NCBI GenBank assembly: GCA_002414665.1
Contig: DIAF01000045.1
Span: 183,489 to 209,716, forward strand
Direction: 5' to 3'
DNA: 26,228 bases
Source of the DNA: Halieaceae bacterium UBA5085
GTDB lineage: Bacteria > Pseudomonadota > Gammaproteobacteria > Pseudomonadales > Halieaceae
Shown: piece by piece, positions 1-8,065 of the stretch
Position numbering within the stretch: position 1 is the stretch's first letter
Layout of the letters: every line of letters begins with the position of its first letter
Position numbers and translations under genes: made by a program
Notes under the pieces: model-generated
What the model was told of the DNA's origin: nothing
Databases searched by the model: none
Seen by the model: only the letters and a program-made list of their open reading frames with translations

Positions 1-177
1 CCCGCCGCTGATGGGCTCAAACCCGGCGATGGCGCGTAACAGTGTGGTTTTGCCGCAGCCTGAGGGGCCGAGCAGGCAGCCGATATCGCCGGGCTGAAGA
101 ACCAGGGAAGCATCTTCCACCGCTGTCACATCACCATAGCGCACACAAACCTGGTCCAGCTCAAGTTGGTTGCTCAT
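1..177 (-). CDS. fbpC: Ferric iron ABC transporter ATP-binding protein, N-terminal part (cut by window edge)
   Basis: Only the first 59 residues are inside the window; the gene runs off the left edge. The Walker A motif GPSGCGKTT is plain near residues 39-47, preceded by a typical ABC beta-strand region with an A-loop tyrosine (VRYGDV). Its ATG lies at 177-175 and overlaps the stop codon of the upstream permease gene by four bases (ATGA), so the two are translationally coupled. With the permease and binding protein it would form the cytoplasmic ATPase of a Fe3+ importer of the FbpABC/FutABC type. The Walker B, signature and C-terminal regulatory parts are not visible, so the substrate assignment depends on the neighbours. 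Confidence 0.85.
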   Translation of the reverse strand, partial: MSNQLELDQVCVRYGDVTAVEDASLVLQPGDIGCLLGPSGCGKTTLLRAIAGFEPISGG

Positions 178-1805
178 GGATCGACCGTTGCCTTGGACAT
201 ACTGCGGGTCAGCAGAATAACAGGGATGAGGCCGATCAGCACAATAGCCAGTGCGGGCAGCGCCGCCTCGGCCAGTCGTTCGTCGGAGGCGAGCTCGTGG
301 GCCCGCACGGCCAGCGTGTTGAAGTTAAAGGGGCGCAGGATCAGGGTAGTGGGCAGCTCCTTGAGCACGTCGACAAACACCAGCAATAGTGCGGTCAACA
401 GGCTGCCGCGGAGCAGCGGAAGGTGTATGCGCCGCAGTACGCCAAGGGGGGTGTGCCCGAGCGAACGCGCCGCCTCGTCGATGTCGGCCCGGATTCGCGT
501 CAGGCCCGCTTCCACGGATTGCAGGGAAACGGCAAGAAAGCGCACGACATAGGCGAATACCAGTGCGCCCAGTGTGCCGCTGATAAGAAGCCCTGGTGAC
601 ACACCGAAGCTTTGCCGCAGCCAGTGGTCCAGGCTATTGTCGGCCCAGGCAAAGGGGATCATGACACCCACGGCAATCACGGTGCCCGGTACCGCATAGC
701 CCATGCTCGCCACGCGGGTAGTGACAGCTTCCAGGCGGCCCGGATGGGCGCGTTTCCCGTAACCCAGCAGCAGGGCGAGTAGCAGGCAGCACAGGGACGC
801 CAGTGCGGCGAGCAGGAAGCTGTTGCCGAGCAGTGTGAGGAAGGCCGTTGTGAATGCGCTCTCGTAGTGCTGCGCGGCCCAGCCAGCCAACTGGGCGGCG
901 GGGAGCAGGAAGCCGGCGGTGAGCACCAGCAGGGCTGCCGCCATCGCCGCGATTGCGCGCCAGCCCTGCAGCCGGATACGTCGTGTTGAACGCCCGGCAC
1001 CCAGTCGGTGAAAGCGCAAGCGGGCTCTCGAGCGACGCTCCAGTGCGAACAGGGCGATGACGAAGAGCAGCAGGCATGCCGCCAGTTGTGCCGCAGTCTG
1101 CAATTCGCCGAGGCCATACCAGGTGCGGAAGATTCCGGTGGTAAACGCGCTGACGCCGAAGTAGGCCACCGTCCCGTAGTCTGCGAGGGTCTCCATCAAC
1201 GCCAGGCTCACGCCGGCCGCGATGGCGGGTCGCGCCATCGGTAGTGTTACCCTGAAAAAGGTTTGGACGGCAGAGGTGCCAAGGCTGCGGCTTGCTTCGC
1301 CGAGTGCCGCGGATTGGTCTACGAATGCAACCCGGGTCAGCAGATAGACGTAGGGATACAGCACCAGCGACAACATGCAGACTGCGCCGCCCAGGGAGCG
1401 TATCTCGGGAAACCAGTAGTCGCCGTGCTGCCAGTCAAAATGTTCGCGCAGGCCGCTTTGCACGGGCCCGGCGACATCGAGTAGTCCTGTGTAGGTGTAG
1501 GCAATGATGTAGGCGGGCATGGCCATGGGGAGTAACAATGCCCAGGAGAACAGGCGCCTTCCTGGAAATTCGCAGTGGGCGGTCAGCCAGGCTGTACTGA
1601 CGCCCAGCAGCATGGTGCCGGCACCAACACCGAGCATCAGCAGCAACGAGTTCACCACATAGTCGAGCAGCACCGTGTCGAACAGATGCCGCCAGGCAGC
1701 GCTGTACGGCCCCAGCAAACTGGCGGCAATGACGGTAACGGGCACTGCGACCACGGCAGCGCTGATCACCATGGCGAGCCGCCACAGCCAGGCGGCTGAG
1801 GTCAC
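174..1805 (-). CDS. fbpB: Ferric iron ABC transporter permease
   Basis: Inner-membrane permease of about 543 residues made of two fused binding-protein-dependent transport domains, each with about six hydrophobic helices. Both halves carry the cytoplasmic EAA loop: EASRSLGTSAVQTFFRVTLP in the first and EAARSLGHTPLGVLRRIHLP in the second. The double-domain form is the FbpB/HitB type. The reading frame stays open back to a TTG at 1844, which would overlap the binding-protein gene by ten bases and has no Shine-Dalgarno sequence. I prefer the GTG at 1805, which puts the first helix near the N terminus and has GGTGA just upstream. The exact start is uncertain. It sits between the binding protein and the ATPase genes, overlapping the latter by four bases. 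Confidence 0.9.
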   Translation of the reverse strand: MTSAAWLWRLAMVISAAVVAVPVTVIAASLLGPYSAAWRHLFDTVLLDYVVNSLLLMLGVGAGTMLLGVSTAWLTAHCEFPGRRLFSWALLLPMAMPAYIIAYTYTGLLDVAGPVQSGLREHFDWQHGDYWFPEIRSLGGAVCMLSLVLYPYVYLLTRVAFVDQSAALGEASRSLGTSAVQTFFRVTLPMARPAIAAGVSLALMETLADYGTVAYFGVSAFTTGIFRTWYGLGELQTAAQLAACLLLFVIALFALERRSRARLRFHRLGAGRSTRRIRLQGWRAIAAMAAALLVLTAGFLLPAAQLAGWAAQHYESAFTTAFLTLLGNSFLLAALASLCCLLLALLLGYGKRAHPGRLEAVTTRVASMGYAVPGTVIAVGVMIPFAWADNSLDHWLRQSFGVSPGLLISGTLGALVFAYVVRFLAVSLQSVEAGLTRIRADIDEAARSLGHTPLGVLRRIHLPLLRGSLLTALLLVFVDVLKELPTTLILRPFNFNTLAVRAHELASDERLAEAALPALAIVLIGLIPVILLTRSMSKATVDP

Positions 1806-1834
1806 AGGGTCACCGCGGGTTGATGCCGCGTTAA

Positions 1835-2872
1835 TTATTGCCAACCGGCACGGTCCATGGCCTTCACGGCTTCGGCATTGAGTCGCCCGAGTTCACTGAC
1901 GTTCAGTTCGTCTGCCTTGAACGGACCCCAGGTCTGCAGCAGGGCAGAGGGCTCGACATCCTCGCGCACCGGGTACTCATTGTTGACCTCGGCATACCAG
2001 CGCTGGCTCTCCTCACGCAGCATGAACTCGATCAGCTGACGAGCCTGTTCGGGCTTGCTTGCGGAGCGAGTGATGCCTGCCCCGCTGATGTTGATGTGTA
2101 CGCCGCGGCCGGACTGGTTGGGCCAGAACAGGGTGACCTGTTGTGCGGCTGCGCGTTCGGCGGCGTCATCGGATTGCAGCATGCCGCCGAGGTAATAGCT
2201 GTTTACCAGCGCGATATCGCACTGTCCGGCTGCCACAGCCTTGATCTGGTCGCGGTCACCGCCCTGGGGAGTTCGAGCGAAATTGGCAACAAAGCCTTCC
2301 AGCCAGGTGGCGGTGGCGTCGACCCCGTCATTGGCCAGCATGCCCGCGACGAGAGACTGGTTGTAGATATTGCCTGAGGAGCGCACACAGATACGACCGC
2401 GCCACACCGGGTCGGCCAGCGAAGCGTAATCGCTGAGCTCGGCGGGATCGACACGTTCCGGCGCGTACACCAGAACCCGCGCACGCATCGACAGGCCGTA
2501 CCAGTAATTCTCGTCACTGCGCAGATAGGCCGGTGCGGCGGATTGCAGGGTGGTCGAGGTGACGGGCTGCAGCAGATCATCAGCTTGCGCACGGTATAGC
2601 TTGCCTGCGTCGCTGGTCAGGAACAGGTCCGCAGGTGAGTTGTCGCCTTCGTTACGCAGGCGCGCCAGCAGCGCATCGCCATCACCGGTGACCAGGTTGA
2701 TCGCGATGCCGGTTTCCTCTGTGAATTGATCCAGCAGCGGCTTGATCAGGGCTTCTTGTCGAGCGGAATAGACGTTTACCGCGTCCGGCGCGCCGCAGGC
2801 GACCAGCCCGCCGCCAGCTGTCAGAAGGGAGAGCGCAATAGCCCTGATGAATCGGTGGTGGCGCAGTGGCAT
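1835..2872 (-). CDS. fbpA: Iron(III) ABC transporter substrate-binding lipoprotein
   Basis: Periplasmic Fe3+-binding protein, 345 residues. A hydrophobic signal segment (about residues 9-25) ends in the lipobox LVAC with the lipidated Cys at 26, so it is probably anchored as a lipoprotein. The mature part begins with NVYSARQEALIKPLLDQF, the usual start of FbpA/FutA-type proteins. The paired tyrosines Y226-Y227 in NSYYLGG match the iron-ligating tyrosines of the family, and Y35 is another likely ligand. The ATG at 2872 has GAGGA five to six bases upstream. It is the first gene of the iron operon, behind a promoter overlapped by a Fur-like operator. Confidence 0.92.
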   Translation of the reverse strand: MPLRHHRFIRAIALSLLTAGGGLVACGAPDAVNVYSARQEALIKPLLDQFTEETGIAINLVTGDGDALLARLRNEGDNSPADLFLTSDAGKLYRAQADDLLQPVTSTTLQSAAPAYLRSDENYWYGLSMRARVLVYAPERVDPAELSDYASLADPVWRGRICVRSSGNIYNQSLVAGMLANDGVDATATWLEGFVANFARTPQGGDRDQIKAVAAGQCDIALVNSYYLGGMLQSDDAAERAAAQQVTLFWPNQSGRGVHINISGAGITRSASKPEQARQLIEFMLREESQRWYAEVNNEYPVREDVEPSALLQTWGPFKADELNVSELGRLNAEAVKAMDRAGWQ

Positions 2873-2903
2873 ACAATCCTCGCGATAGACACAATCTGAA
2901 AAC

Positions 2904-2922
2904 GCTAATTATTCGCATTAAG
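2904..2922 (-). promoter_or_regulatory. Fur-box-like operator over the fbpA -10 element
   Basis: The minus strand reads TTAATGCGAATAATTAGC (2921-2904), which matches the 18 inner bases of the classic 19-bp Fur box (GATAATGATAATCATTATC) at 13 positions. It covers the AATAAT -10 hexamer, so Fe-Fur binding would block RNA polymerase, as expected for an iron-uptake operon. The match is moderate, so this remains an inference. Confidence 0.5.
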
Positions 2923-2936
2923 TGCTCCGCTGGCAA
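2908..2936 (-). promoter_or_regulatory. Promoter of the fbpABC operon
   Basis: Reading the minus strand, TTGCCA (2936-2931) is followed after exactly 17 bases by AATAAT (2913-2908). Each hexamer differs from the sigma-70 consensus at one position. Transcription would start near 2901, giving a leader of about 30 bases before the fbpA ATG. The call is from sequence alone. Confidence 0.6.
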
Positions 2937-2987
2937 GGGTGCCCGTCATCCGCCCCTATGCCGCCGCCCCGGCCACCACCGCCGCGG

Positions 2988-3016
2988 TGGGCATCGCGCC
3001 GACGAGACCGTATAAT
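2988..3016 (+). promoter_or_regulatory. Probable gltX promoter
   Basis: A perfect TATAAT (3011-3016) stands 17 bases after TGGGCA (2988-2993, four of six consensus bases). The predicted start near 3023 gives a leader of about 29 bases. A 15-bp dyad, CCACCGC-C-GCGGTGG (2976-2990), touches the -35 hexamer; whether it is an operator is unknown. Confidence 0.5.
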
Positions 3017-3051
3017 CCTGCCCCTGATGTCCCTCTTGCCCCGGAAACCCC

Positions 3052-4548
3052 ATGACTGTTCGCACACGAATCGCGCCCTCACCGACCGGTGATCCGCATG
3101 TCGGCACGGCGTATATCGCCCTGTTCAATTACTGTTTTGCACGCGCGCACGGCGGGCAATTCATACTGCGTATTGAAGATACCGATCAGGCGAGAAGTAC
3201 CGCTGCTTCCGAGCAGGCGATTCTGGATTCCTTGCGTTGGCTGGGCCTGGAATGGGATGAGGGGCCGGATGTCGGCGGGAGTTGTGGGCCGTATCGACAG
3301 AGCGAGCGCATGGAGATCTACGGGGAATACGCTCTGCAGCTGGTTGCCGAAGGCAAGGCGTTTCTCTGCTATCGCACGCCGGAGGAACTGGATGCGCTGC
3401 GCGAGTCACGGCGGGCTGCCGGCAACAGCACAGCACTGAAGCCGGGCGATCTCGTGTTGCCAGAGGATGAGGTGGCGCGCCGCGCGGAAGCGGGCATGCC
3501 CTATGTCGTGCGCATGATGGTGCCCGATGAGCCGGGCGCCTGCGTAGTCAATGATCTTCTGCGTGGTGATATCGAGCTGGACTGGAGCATGGTGGATGCG
3601 CAGATCCTGCTGAAATCTGACGGAATGCCGACCTACCATCTGGCGAACGTTATCGATGATCACCTGATGGGCATAACCCACGTGTTGCGCGGAGAGGAGT
3701 GGATCAACTCGGCGCCCAAGCACAAGCTGCTGTACGCTTATTTTGGCTGGGAGATGCCGGTGCTGTGTCACCTGCCACTGTTGCGCAACCCGGACAAGTC
3801 CAAGCTCAGTAAACGCAAGAACCCCACCAGCATTCTGTACTATCAGCGCATGGGCTTTCTACCCGAAGCGCTACTCAATTACCTGGGCCGCATGGGTTGG
3901 TCCATGCCCGACGAGCGCGAGAAGTTCTCCCTTGAGGACATGCAGGCGCATTTCGACATCACTCGTGTGTCGCTGGGTGGCCCGATTTTCGATCAGGAAA
4001 AGCTGCGCTGGTTGAACGGCTTGTGGATTCGCGAGGACCTCAGTGAGGAGGAGCTCGCGGCGCGCCTGATCGACTGGGCCTACAACACCGATAACCTGCG
4101 CAAGGTCTTGCCACACGCACAGAAGCGCATGGAAACACTCAGTGATTTCGCACCCCTCGCCGGCTTCCTCGTGTCCGGTACGTTACCTATCAGCGAAGCG
4201 TCTTTCGAAGGCATCAAGCTGGAGCGCGATGCGCTGGTGGCCAGCCTGCAGTTTTCCCTGTGGTGCCTCGAGAGCATCAGCGATTGGAATCGTGATTCGG
4301 TTTGGGAGGCTTTGAAGGGACTGGCGGATGCGCAGCAGATAAAGGTAAAGGACATGCTTGCGCCGCTGTTTGTTGCCATCGCGGGCTCCAGCGCCTCGTT
4401 TTCCGTGGTGGATTCCATGGGGTTGCTGGGCCCTGACATGAGCAGAGCGCGCCTGCGGCACGCGATTGAGGTGCTGGGCGGTGTTTCTAAAAAGGCGGCC
4501 AAACGGCTGGAAAAAGCCTACGCCGACCTGCATGCGGCGGGCAGCTGA
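3052..4548 (+). CDS. gltX: Glutamyl-tRNA synthetase
   Basis: Class I aminoacyl-tRNA synthetase of 498 residues that charges tRNA-Glu with glutamate in the cytoplasm. The HIGH-type motif appears as PSPTGDPHVGT at residues 9-19 and the KMSKS-type motif as KLSKR at residues 251-255. The expected Rossmann fold (RIEDTDQARS), connecting domain and helical anticodon-binding region follow in order. The Cys/His zinc site seen in the E. coli enzyme is not present around FLCYRTPEEL. Length is normal for the family. The next gene begins five bases after the stop, so the two are probably co-transcribed. Confidence 0.96.
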   Translation: MTVRTRIAPSPTGDPHVGTAYIALFNYCFARAHGGQFILRIEDTDQARSTAASEQAILDSLRWLGLEWDEGPDVGGSCGPYRQSERMEIYGEYALQLVAEGKAFLCYRTPEELDALRESRRAAGNSTALKPGDLVLPEDEVARRAEAGMPYVVRMMVPDEPGACVVNDLLRGDIELDWSMVDAQILLKSDGMPTYHLANVIDDHLMGITHVLRGEEWINSAPKHKLLYAYFGWEMPVLCHLPLLRNPDKSKLSKRKNPTSILYYQRMGFLPEALLNYLGRMGWSMPDEREKFSLEDMQAHFDITRVSLGGPIFDQEKLRWLNGLWIREDLSEEELAARLIDWAYNTDNLRKVLPHAQKRMETLSDFAPLAGFLVSGTLPISEASFEGIKLERDALVASLQFSLWCLESISDWNRDSVWEALKGLADAQQIKVKDMLAPLFVAIAGSSASFSVVDSMGLLGPDMSRARLRHAIEVLGGVSKKAAKRLEKAYADLHAAGS

Positions 4549-4553
4549 CGCCT

Positions 4554-5291
4554 GTGGCACTGGCAGACGGTACGCGTTTTCGTTTCCTGATCGTCGGCGC
4601 CGGGCGTTCTGGTACCAGCCTGCTCACGGCATTGCTGGACCAGCATTCCCAGCTTGAAGTCGGTTTCGAGGTTGGTAGCATCGCCTACCTCCGCGGACGT
4701 GAGCTGGACGACGAGCCAGACAGGCTTTTCGAGCAGCGCAGCAGTGCTTTTCTTGCCTGTTGCCTGCAGTCTGCGGCGGCCAGTGAGGCAGCGCTCTGGG
4801 GTAACAAGGTCACCACCGAGCAGCTGGCGGGCCTCAATAAACACAATCTCTACCACGTGCCGCCCCTGAATGTTCTCGATGCATTTTTCAACGGGACCCT
4901 GCGTGGACTCAAGGTGATCTACCTGCTGCGCGATGGGCGTGCCTGTGTGCAGTCCAAACTGTCGCGCACTGCGCAGGGACTGGAACAGGCCTGTGACAAC
5001 TGGCGCTATGCGGTCGAGGTTTACGAGTTTCTGCAGACGCGGCCGGAAACCCTGTTCCTGCGCTTCGAAGAGCTGGTAGCGGATCCACAGGGGGAACTGG
5101 CGCGGGTGCTGGACTTCCTCGGCCTCGGTTTCGAACCGTCCATTGTGTCGGCAGACAGCACTATGCACCCGGGGATGCCGCCTGCGTATCGTCGAGCGGG
5201 CATAGATCCCGCCCGTGGCCGCGATATCGACATCGATCACCCCTGCGTGCCGTTGATTCAGGACGCCCTCCAGCGCGCCGGGTACGCTTAG
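4554..5291 (+). CDS. Sulfotransferase-fold protein
   Basis: A 245-residue protein of the PAPS-dependent sulfotransferase superfamily. The 5'-phosphosulfate-binding loop is GAGRSGTSLL at residues 15-24, and the 3'-phosphate-binding region is represented by YLLRDGRACVQS with R126. The C-terminal part, LFLRFEELVADPQGELARVLDFLGL, is typical of the family. It would transfer sulfate from PAPS to an unidentified acceptor (carbohydrate, lipid or small molecule). There is no signal peptide or membrane segment. The likely start is a GTG five bases after the gltX stop, without a clear Shine-Dalgarno, which suggests expression by read-through or coupling from gltX. No PAPS-synthesis or glycan genes lie nearby, so the substrate cannot be inferred. 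Confidence 0.8.
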   Translation: MALADGTRFRFLIVGAGRSGTSLLTALLDQHSQLEVGFEVGSIAYLRGRELDDEPDRLFEQRSSAFLACCLQSAAASEAALWGNKVTTEQLAGLNKHNLYHVPPLNVLDAFFNGTLRGLKVIYLLRDGRACVQSKLSRTAQGLEQACDNWRYAVEVYEFLQTRPETLFLRFEELVADPQGELARVLDFLGLGFEPSIVSADSTMHPGMPPAYRRAGIDPARGRDIDIDHPCVPLIQDALQRAGYA

Positions 5292-5346
5292 TCCGCGTGT
5301 ACTGCCCGCCCTGAATGCAGCTACACTCAGTGCTGTACAGGAGCAC

Positions 5347-5352
5347 CAGGAG
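5347..5352 (+). promoter_or_regulatory. Ribosome binding site deciding the sdaA GTG start
   Basis: CAGGAG lies seven bases before GTG 5360. The alternative ATG at 5315 lacks a comparable site and would add 15 residues not found in the family. Confidence 0.7.
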
Positions 5353-5359
5353 CAGCAGT

Positions 5360-6763
5360 GTGGCCATCAGTACATTCGACCTTTTCAAGGTGGGCATCGG
5401 GCCCTCCAGTTCGCACACGGTTGGGCCGATGCACGCGGCCAGACGCTTCGCTGATGCACTGGACAGCAGCGGATCTCTGGACCGCTGCGCGCGCATCAGC
5501 ATCGAACTCTATGGCTCGCTCGGTGCAACGGGTGCCGGTCACGGCTCACCCAAAGCGATCATTCTCGGCCTGGAAGGAGAAGCCCCCGATACGGTAGTGG
5601 TGGAAGATATCGGCCCGCGTGTTGCAGCCGTGCGGGAGGGTGGTGAGTTGCGCGTGCTGGGTCGACACGCTGTTCCCTTCAGCTACCGCGACGACCTCAT
5701 CATGCACCGCACCGAGAGCCTGCCGCAGCATGCCAATGGTATGCGCTTTCAGGCCTTTGACGAGCAGGGTGAGACACTTCACCACGCCGTGTACTACTCG
5801 GTAGGCGGTGGTTTTGTGGTGGATGAAGCGGCAGCAGAGGGCGGGGAGCTGATCGTTGACGATCCGACTCCCGTACCGTACCCGTTCACTACCGGAACGG
5901 AACTGCTGCGTCGCTGTCGGGAGAGTGGCCTGTCTATCAGCCGCTTGATGCTGGAAAACGAGAAAGCGTGGCGCTCCCGGGAGGAGATCCACGATGGCCT
6001 GCTTCATCTATGGCGGGTCATGGATGCGTCCATAGCCCGTGGCTGTGAGGCCGAAGGTATTCTCCCCGGCGGCCTGAAGGTCAAGCGCCGCGCGGCGCAG
6101 CTTTATCGGCAGTTGAAGGGGCGCCAGGGGGGCCTCGGGGACGACTCGCTCAACACCATGGACTGGGTGACGCTCTATGCGCTGGCTGTCAATGAAGAAA
6201 ATGCGGTGGGTGGCCGTATCGTTACTGCACCGACCAACGGTGCCGCAGGCATTATCCCTGCCGTGCTTAAATACTACCTGACGCGGTGTCAGGGGGCGGT
6301 GGAGGAGGACGCGGTGCGCTTTCTGCTTACCGCAGCGGCAATTGGTACACTTTACAAGATCAATGCCTCGATTTCGGGGGCCGAGGTGGGTTGCCAGGGC
6401 GAGGTGGGTTCCGCCTGCTCGATGGCGGCTGGTGCGCTTGCTGACGCGCTGGGCGGAACGCCAGAGCAGGTGGAAAATGCGGCCGAGATTGCCATGGAGC
6501 ACAATCTCGGCCTGACCTGCGATCCGATCGGTGGACTGGTGCAGGTACCCTGTATCGAGCGCAATGCCATGGGCGCGATCAAGGCGATCAGCGCGGCGCG
6601 CATGGCGCTGCGCGGCAGCGGTGAACACTATGTGTCTCTGGATCAGGTGATCAAGACCATGCGCGATACGGGCCGGGATATGCAGGAAAAATACAAGGAA
6701 ACAGCGCGGGGCGGCCTGGCCGTGAACGTACTGGAGGTGCCCGTCAACTTTGTCGACTGCTGA
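5360..6763 (+). CDS. sdaA: L-serine dehydratase (iron-sulfur, type 2)
   Basis: Single-chain [4Fe-4S] L-serine ammonia-lyase of 467 residues, converting L-serine to pyruvate and ammonia. The N terminus has the hallmark FKVGIGPSSSHTVGPM, and the C-terminal alpha domain has the cluster cysteines C345 (GCQGEVGSAC), C387 (LTCDPIGG) and C398 (VPCIERN). The last residue is a cysteine (C467), matching the tail-in-mouth Cys known from the Legionella enzyme. The frame is open back to 5315, but GTG at 5360 is the better start: CAGGAG lies seven bases upstream and the protein then begins at the usual place relative to DLFKVGIG. It follows the sulfotransferase gene by 68 bases. A weak -10 candidate (TACACT, 5322-5327) lies in the gap. 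Confidence 0.95.
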   Translation: MAISTFDLFKVGIGPSSSHTVGPMHAARRFADALDSSGSLDRCARISIELYGSLGATGAGHGSPKAIILGLEGEAPDTVVVEDIGPRVAAVREGGELRVLGRHAVPFSYRDDLIMHRTESLPQHANGMRFQAFDEQGETLHHAVYYSVGGGFVVDEAAAEGGELIVDDPTPVPYPFTTGTELLRRCRESGLSISRLMLENEKAWRSREEIHDGLLHLWRVMDASIARGCEAEGILPGGLKVKRRAAQLYRQLKGRQGGLGDDSLNTMDWVTLYALAVNEENAVGGRIVTAPTNGAAGIIPAVLKYYLTRCQGAVEEDAVRFLLTAAAIGTLYKINASISGAEVGCQGEVGSACSMAAGALADALGGTPEQVENAAEIAMEHNLGLTCDPIGGLVQVPCIERNAMGAIKAISAARMALRGSGEHYVSLDQVIKTMRDTGRDMQEKYKETARGGLAVNVLEVPVNFVDC

Positions 6764-6787
6764 GCGCACTTTCACTGCTGCCAGCGC

Positions 6788-6816
6788 TTGACAGGGTTAG
6801 GCTGCCTCTCTAGAAT
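6788..6816 (+). promoter_or_regulatory. Promoter of the tRNA-Ala gene
   Basis: A perfect TTGACA (6788-6793) is followed after 17 bases by TAGAAT (6811-6816). A G+C-rich stretch (TCGCGTCC) follows at the predicted start, which resembles the discriminator of stringently controlled stable-RNA promoters. The predicted start, about 6823, is some 13 bases before the mature tRNA 5' end. Confidence 0.8.
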
Positions 6817-6835
6817 TCGCGTCCTCAGAGTTTAC

Positions 6836-6911
<76 letters not shown>

Positions 6912-6916
6912 AACAA

Positions 6917-6950
6917 ACCCTCTGCACCGCGCGGTCCAGAGGGTTTTTTT
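6917..6950 (+). terminator. Intrinsic terminator of the tRNA-Ala gene
   Basis: ACCCTCTG (6917-6924) pairs with CAGAGGGT (6937-6944). The loop contains a further ACCGC/GCGGT pairing. Seven T residues (6944-6950) follow directly. It begins six bases after the tRNA CCA end. Confidence 0.9.
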
Positions 6951-6973
6951 ATGCCCGCGTGCAAGCCTCAGCC

Positions 6974-7990
6974 TCAGATGCTGGCACCGTTGATGCTCGC
7001 CCCTAGCAGTACCGTGGTGTCTCCGTCAGCGGTCGATTTCAGCAGCATGCCATTGCCCACACCGAACCACTCCTCGCTGAGCGCAGTGCCGGCGCTGCCT
7101 GTTTCCCTCGTCTGGAAGCGGCAGGCCTGGAACTGGCCTGCGGGGACGCTCACTGATTCGATGCCGACAAATGTGGTACGCCGGTCCACGGTGTTGCTGT
7201 CATCGAGCGTGAAGCCCCGCACGCGGGTACGAAGATTGACGGTGTAGCGTTGTTCAAAGGACTGGCCCGCGCTCAGGTCGTAGCGTTCCAGTTGTTGCGG
7301 CGCAAACACGACGCGGCTCTCGGAGGCTTCGGGCGTGAAAGACTCCACTTCAACACCGTACTCAAGCACGCGGAACTGACTGGTCTGGGGCTGAAAGTAG
7401 GCCTCGCTACGGGAGGTGGAGGGCGCCGCGCCAGTCGCGCGGGTATTGGTGGTCGCTTTCAGTGCGCTCTTCCCCTCGAAGCTCGCCCCCCCGGTGATCA
7501 CCTGGTCGTACTCGAAAGGTACCACGGCGCCGCCGGCGTCGGTGCTGCGGTAGCTCGCTACCACGGTGGTGTTTACCGTGACCAGTGTGGTGTTGTAGCA
7601 GCGACGCGCATCACCGCTACCGCTGGCGATGCGGGCGAACACCGGTTCCAGGTAGAACACTTCGTTGGGTCGCGCCAGGAACCCCAGCAGGTCATCATTG
7701 CCGGCGAAACCCGAGGTGAACAGGCGGCAGTTCTTGGTGCTGCCTCCGCACAGGCCGCGCTGGCGCTTTTTCCAGCCGGTAAATTCGTAGCCGGCCGCCG
7801 GTTTCGCGATGAAGGTCTCGTCAAAGAATATGTCGTTGACATCGATAGGTGGGCAGTTGGCATTGGCGGCGCAGCTGTAGTTGCCTGACACCGTGGCGAT
7901 GGAACCGCCGGTGGGGCTGGACAGCTGCACTTTGCAACCGGCAAGGGCGGAACAGGAGGCAAGAATGGCGATACCGATGAATTTGTACAT
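6974..7990 (-). CDS. Putative lipoprotein with an InlB-B-repeat-like domain
   Basis: Unrecognised protein of about 338 residues. Starting at ATG 7990, it has a signal peptide ending in the lipobox LAGC, so it is probably an envelope lipoprotein. Residues about 25-90 contain paired cysteines and the pattern FIAKPAAGYEFTGWKK followed by LCGGSTKNC, which resembles the divergent InlB B-repeat domain of bacterial surface proteins. The C-terminal half is beta-rich and ends with a GQFQACRF...EEWFGVGNGMLL pattern reminiscent of DUF3108/LolA-like folds; that likeness is only an impression. The frame is open back to 8074, but the extra residues lack sense and the signal peptide would be displaced. It lies downstream of the antiporter operon on the same strand, 116 bases after it. 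Function unknown. Confidence 0.7.
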   Translation of the reverse strand: MYKFIGIAILASCSALAGCKVQLSSPTGGSIATVSGNYSCAANANCPPIDVNDIFFDETFIAKPAAGYEFTGWKKRQRGLCGGSTKNCRLFTSGFAGNDDLLGFLARPNEVFYLEPVFARIASGSGDARRCYNTTLVTVNTTVVASYRSTDAGGAVVPFEYDQVITGGASFEGKSALKATTNTRATGAAPSTSRSEAYFQPQTSQFRVLEYGVEVESFTPEASESRVVFAPQQLERYDLSAGQSFEQRYTVNLRTRVRGFTLDDSNTVDRRTTFVGIESVSVPAGQFQACRFQTRETGSAGTALSEEWFGVGNGMLLKSTADGDTTVLLGASINGASI

Positions 7991-8065
7991 GGCAGGGTCG
8001 AACGCTCTCGTGGTTAGGTAACAGAGCGTAACAGTGTAGTCCTGGCCGTTTCTGCCACGAATCAC

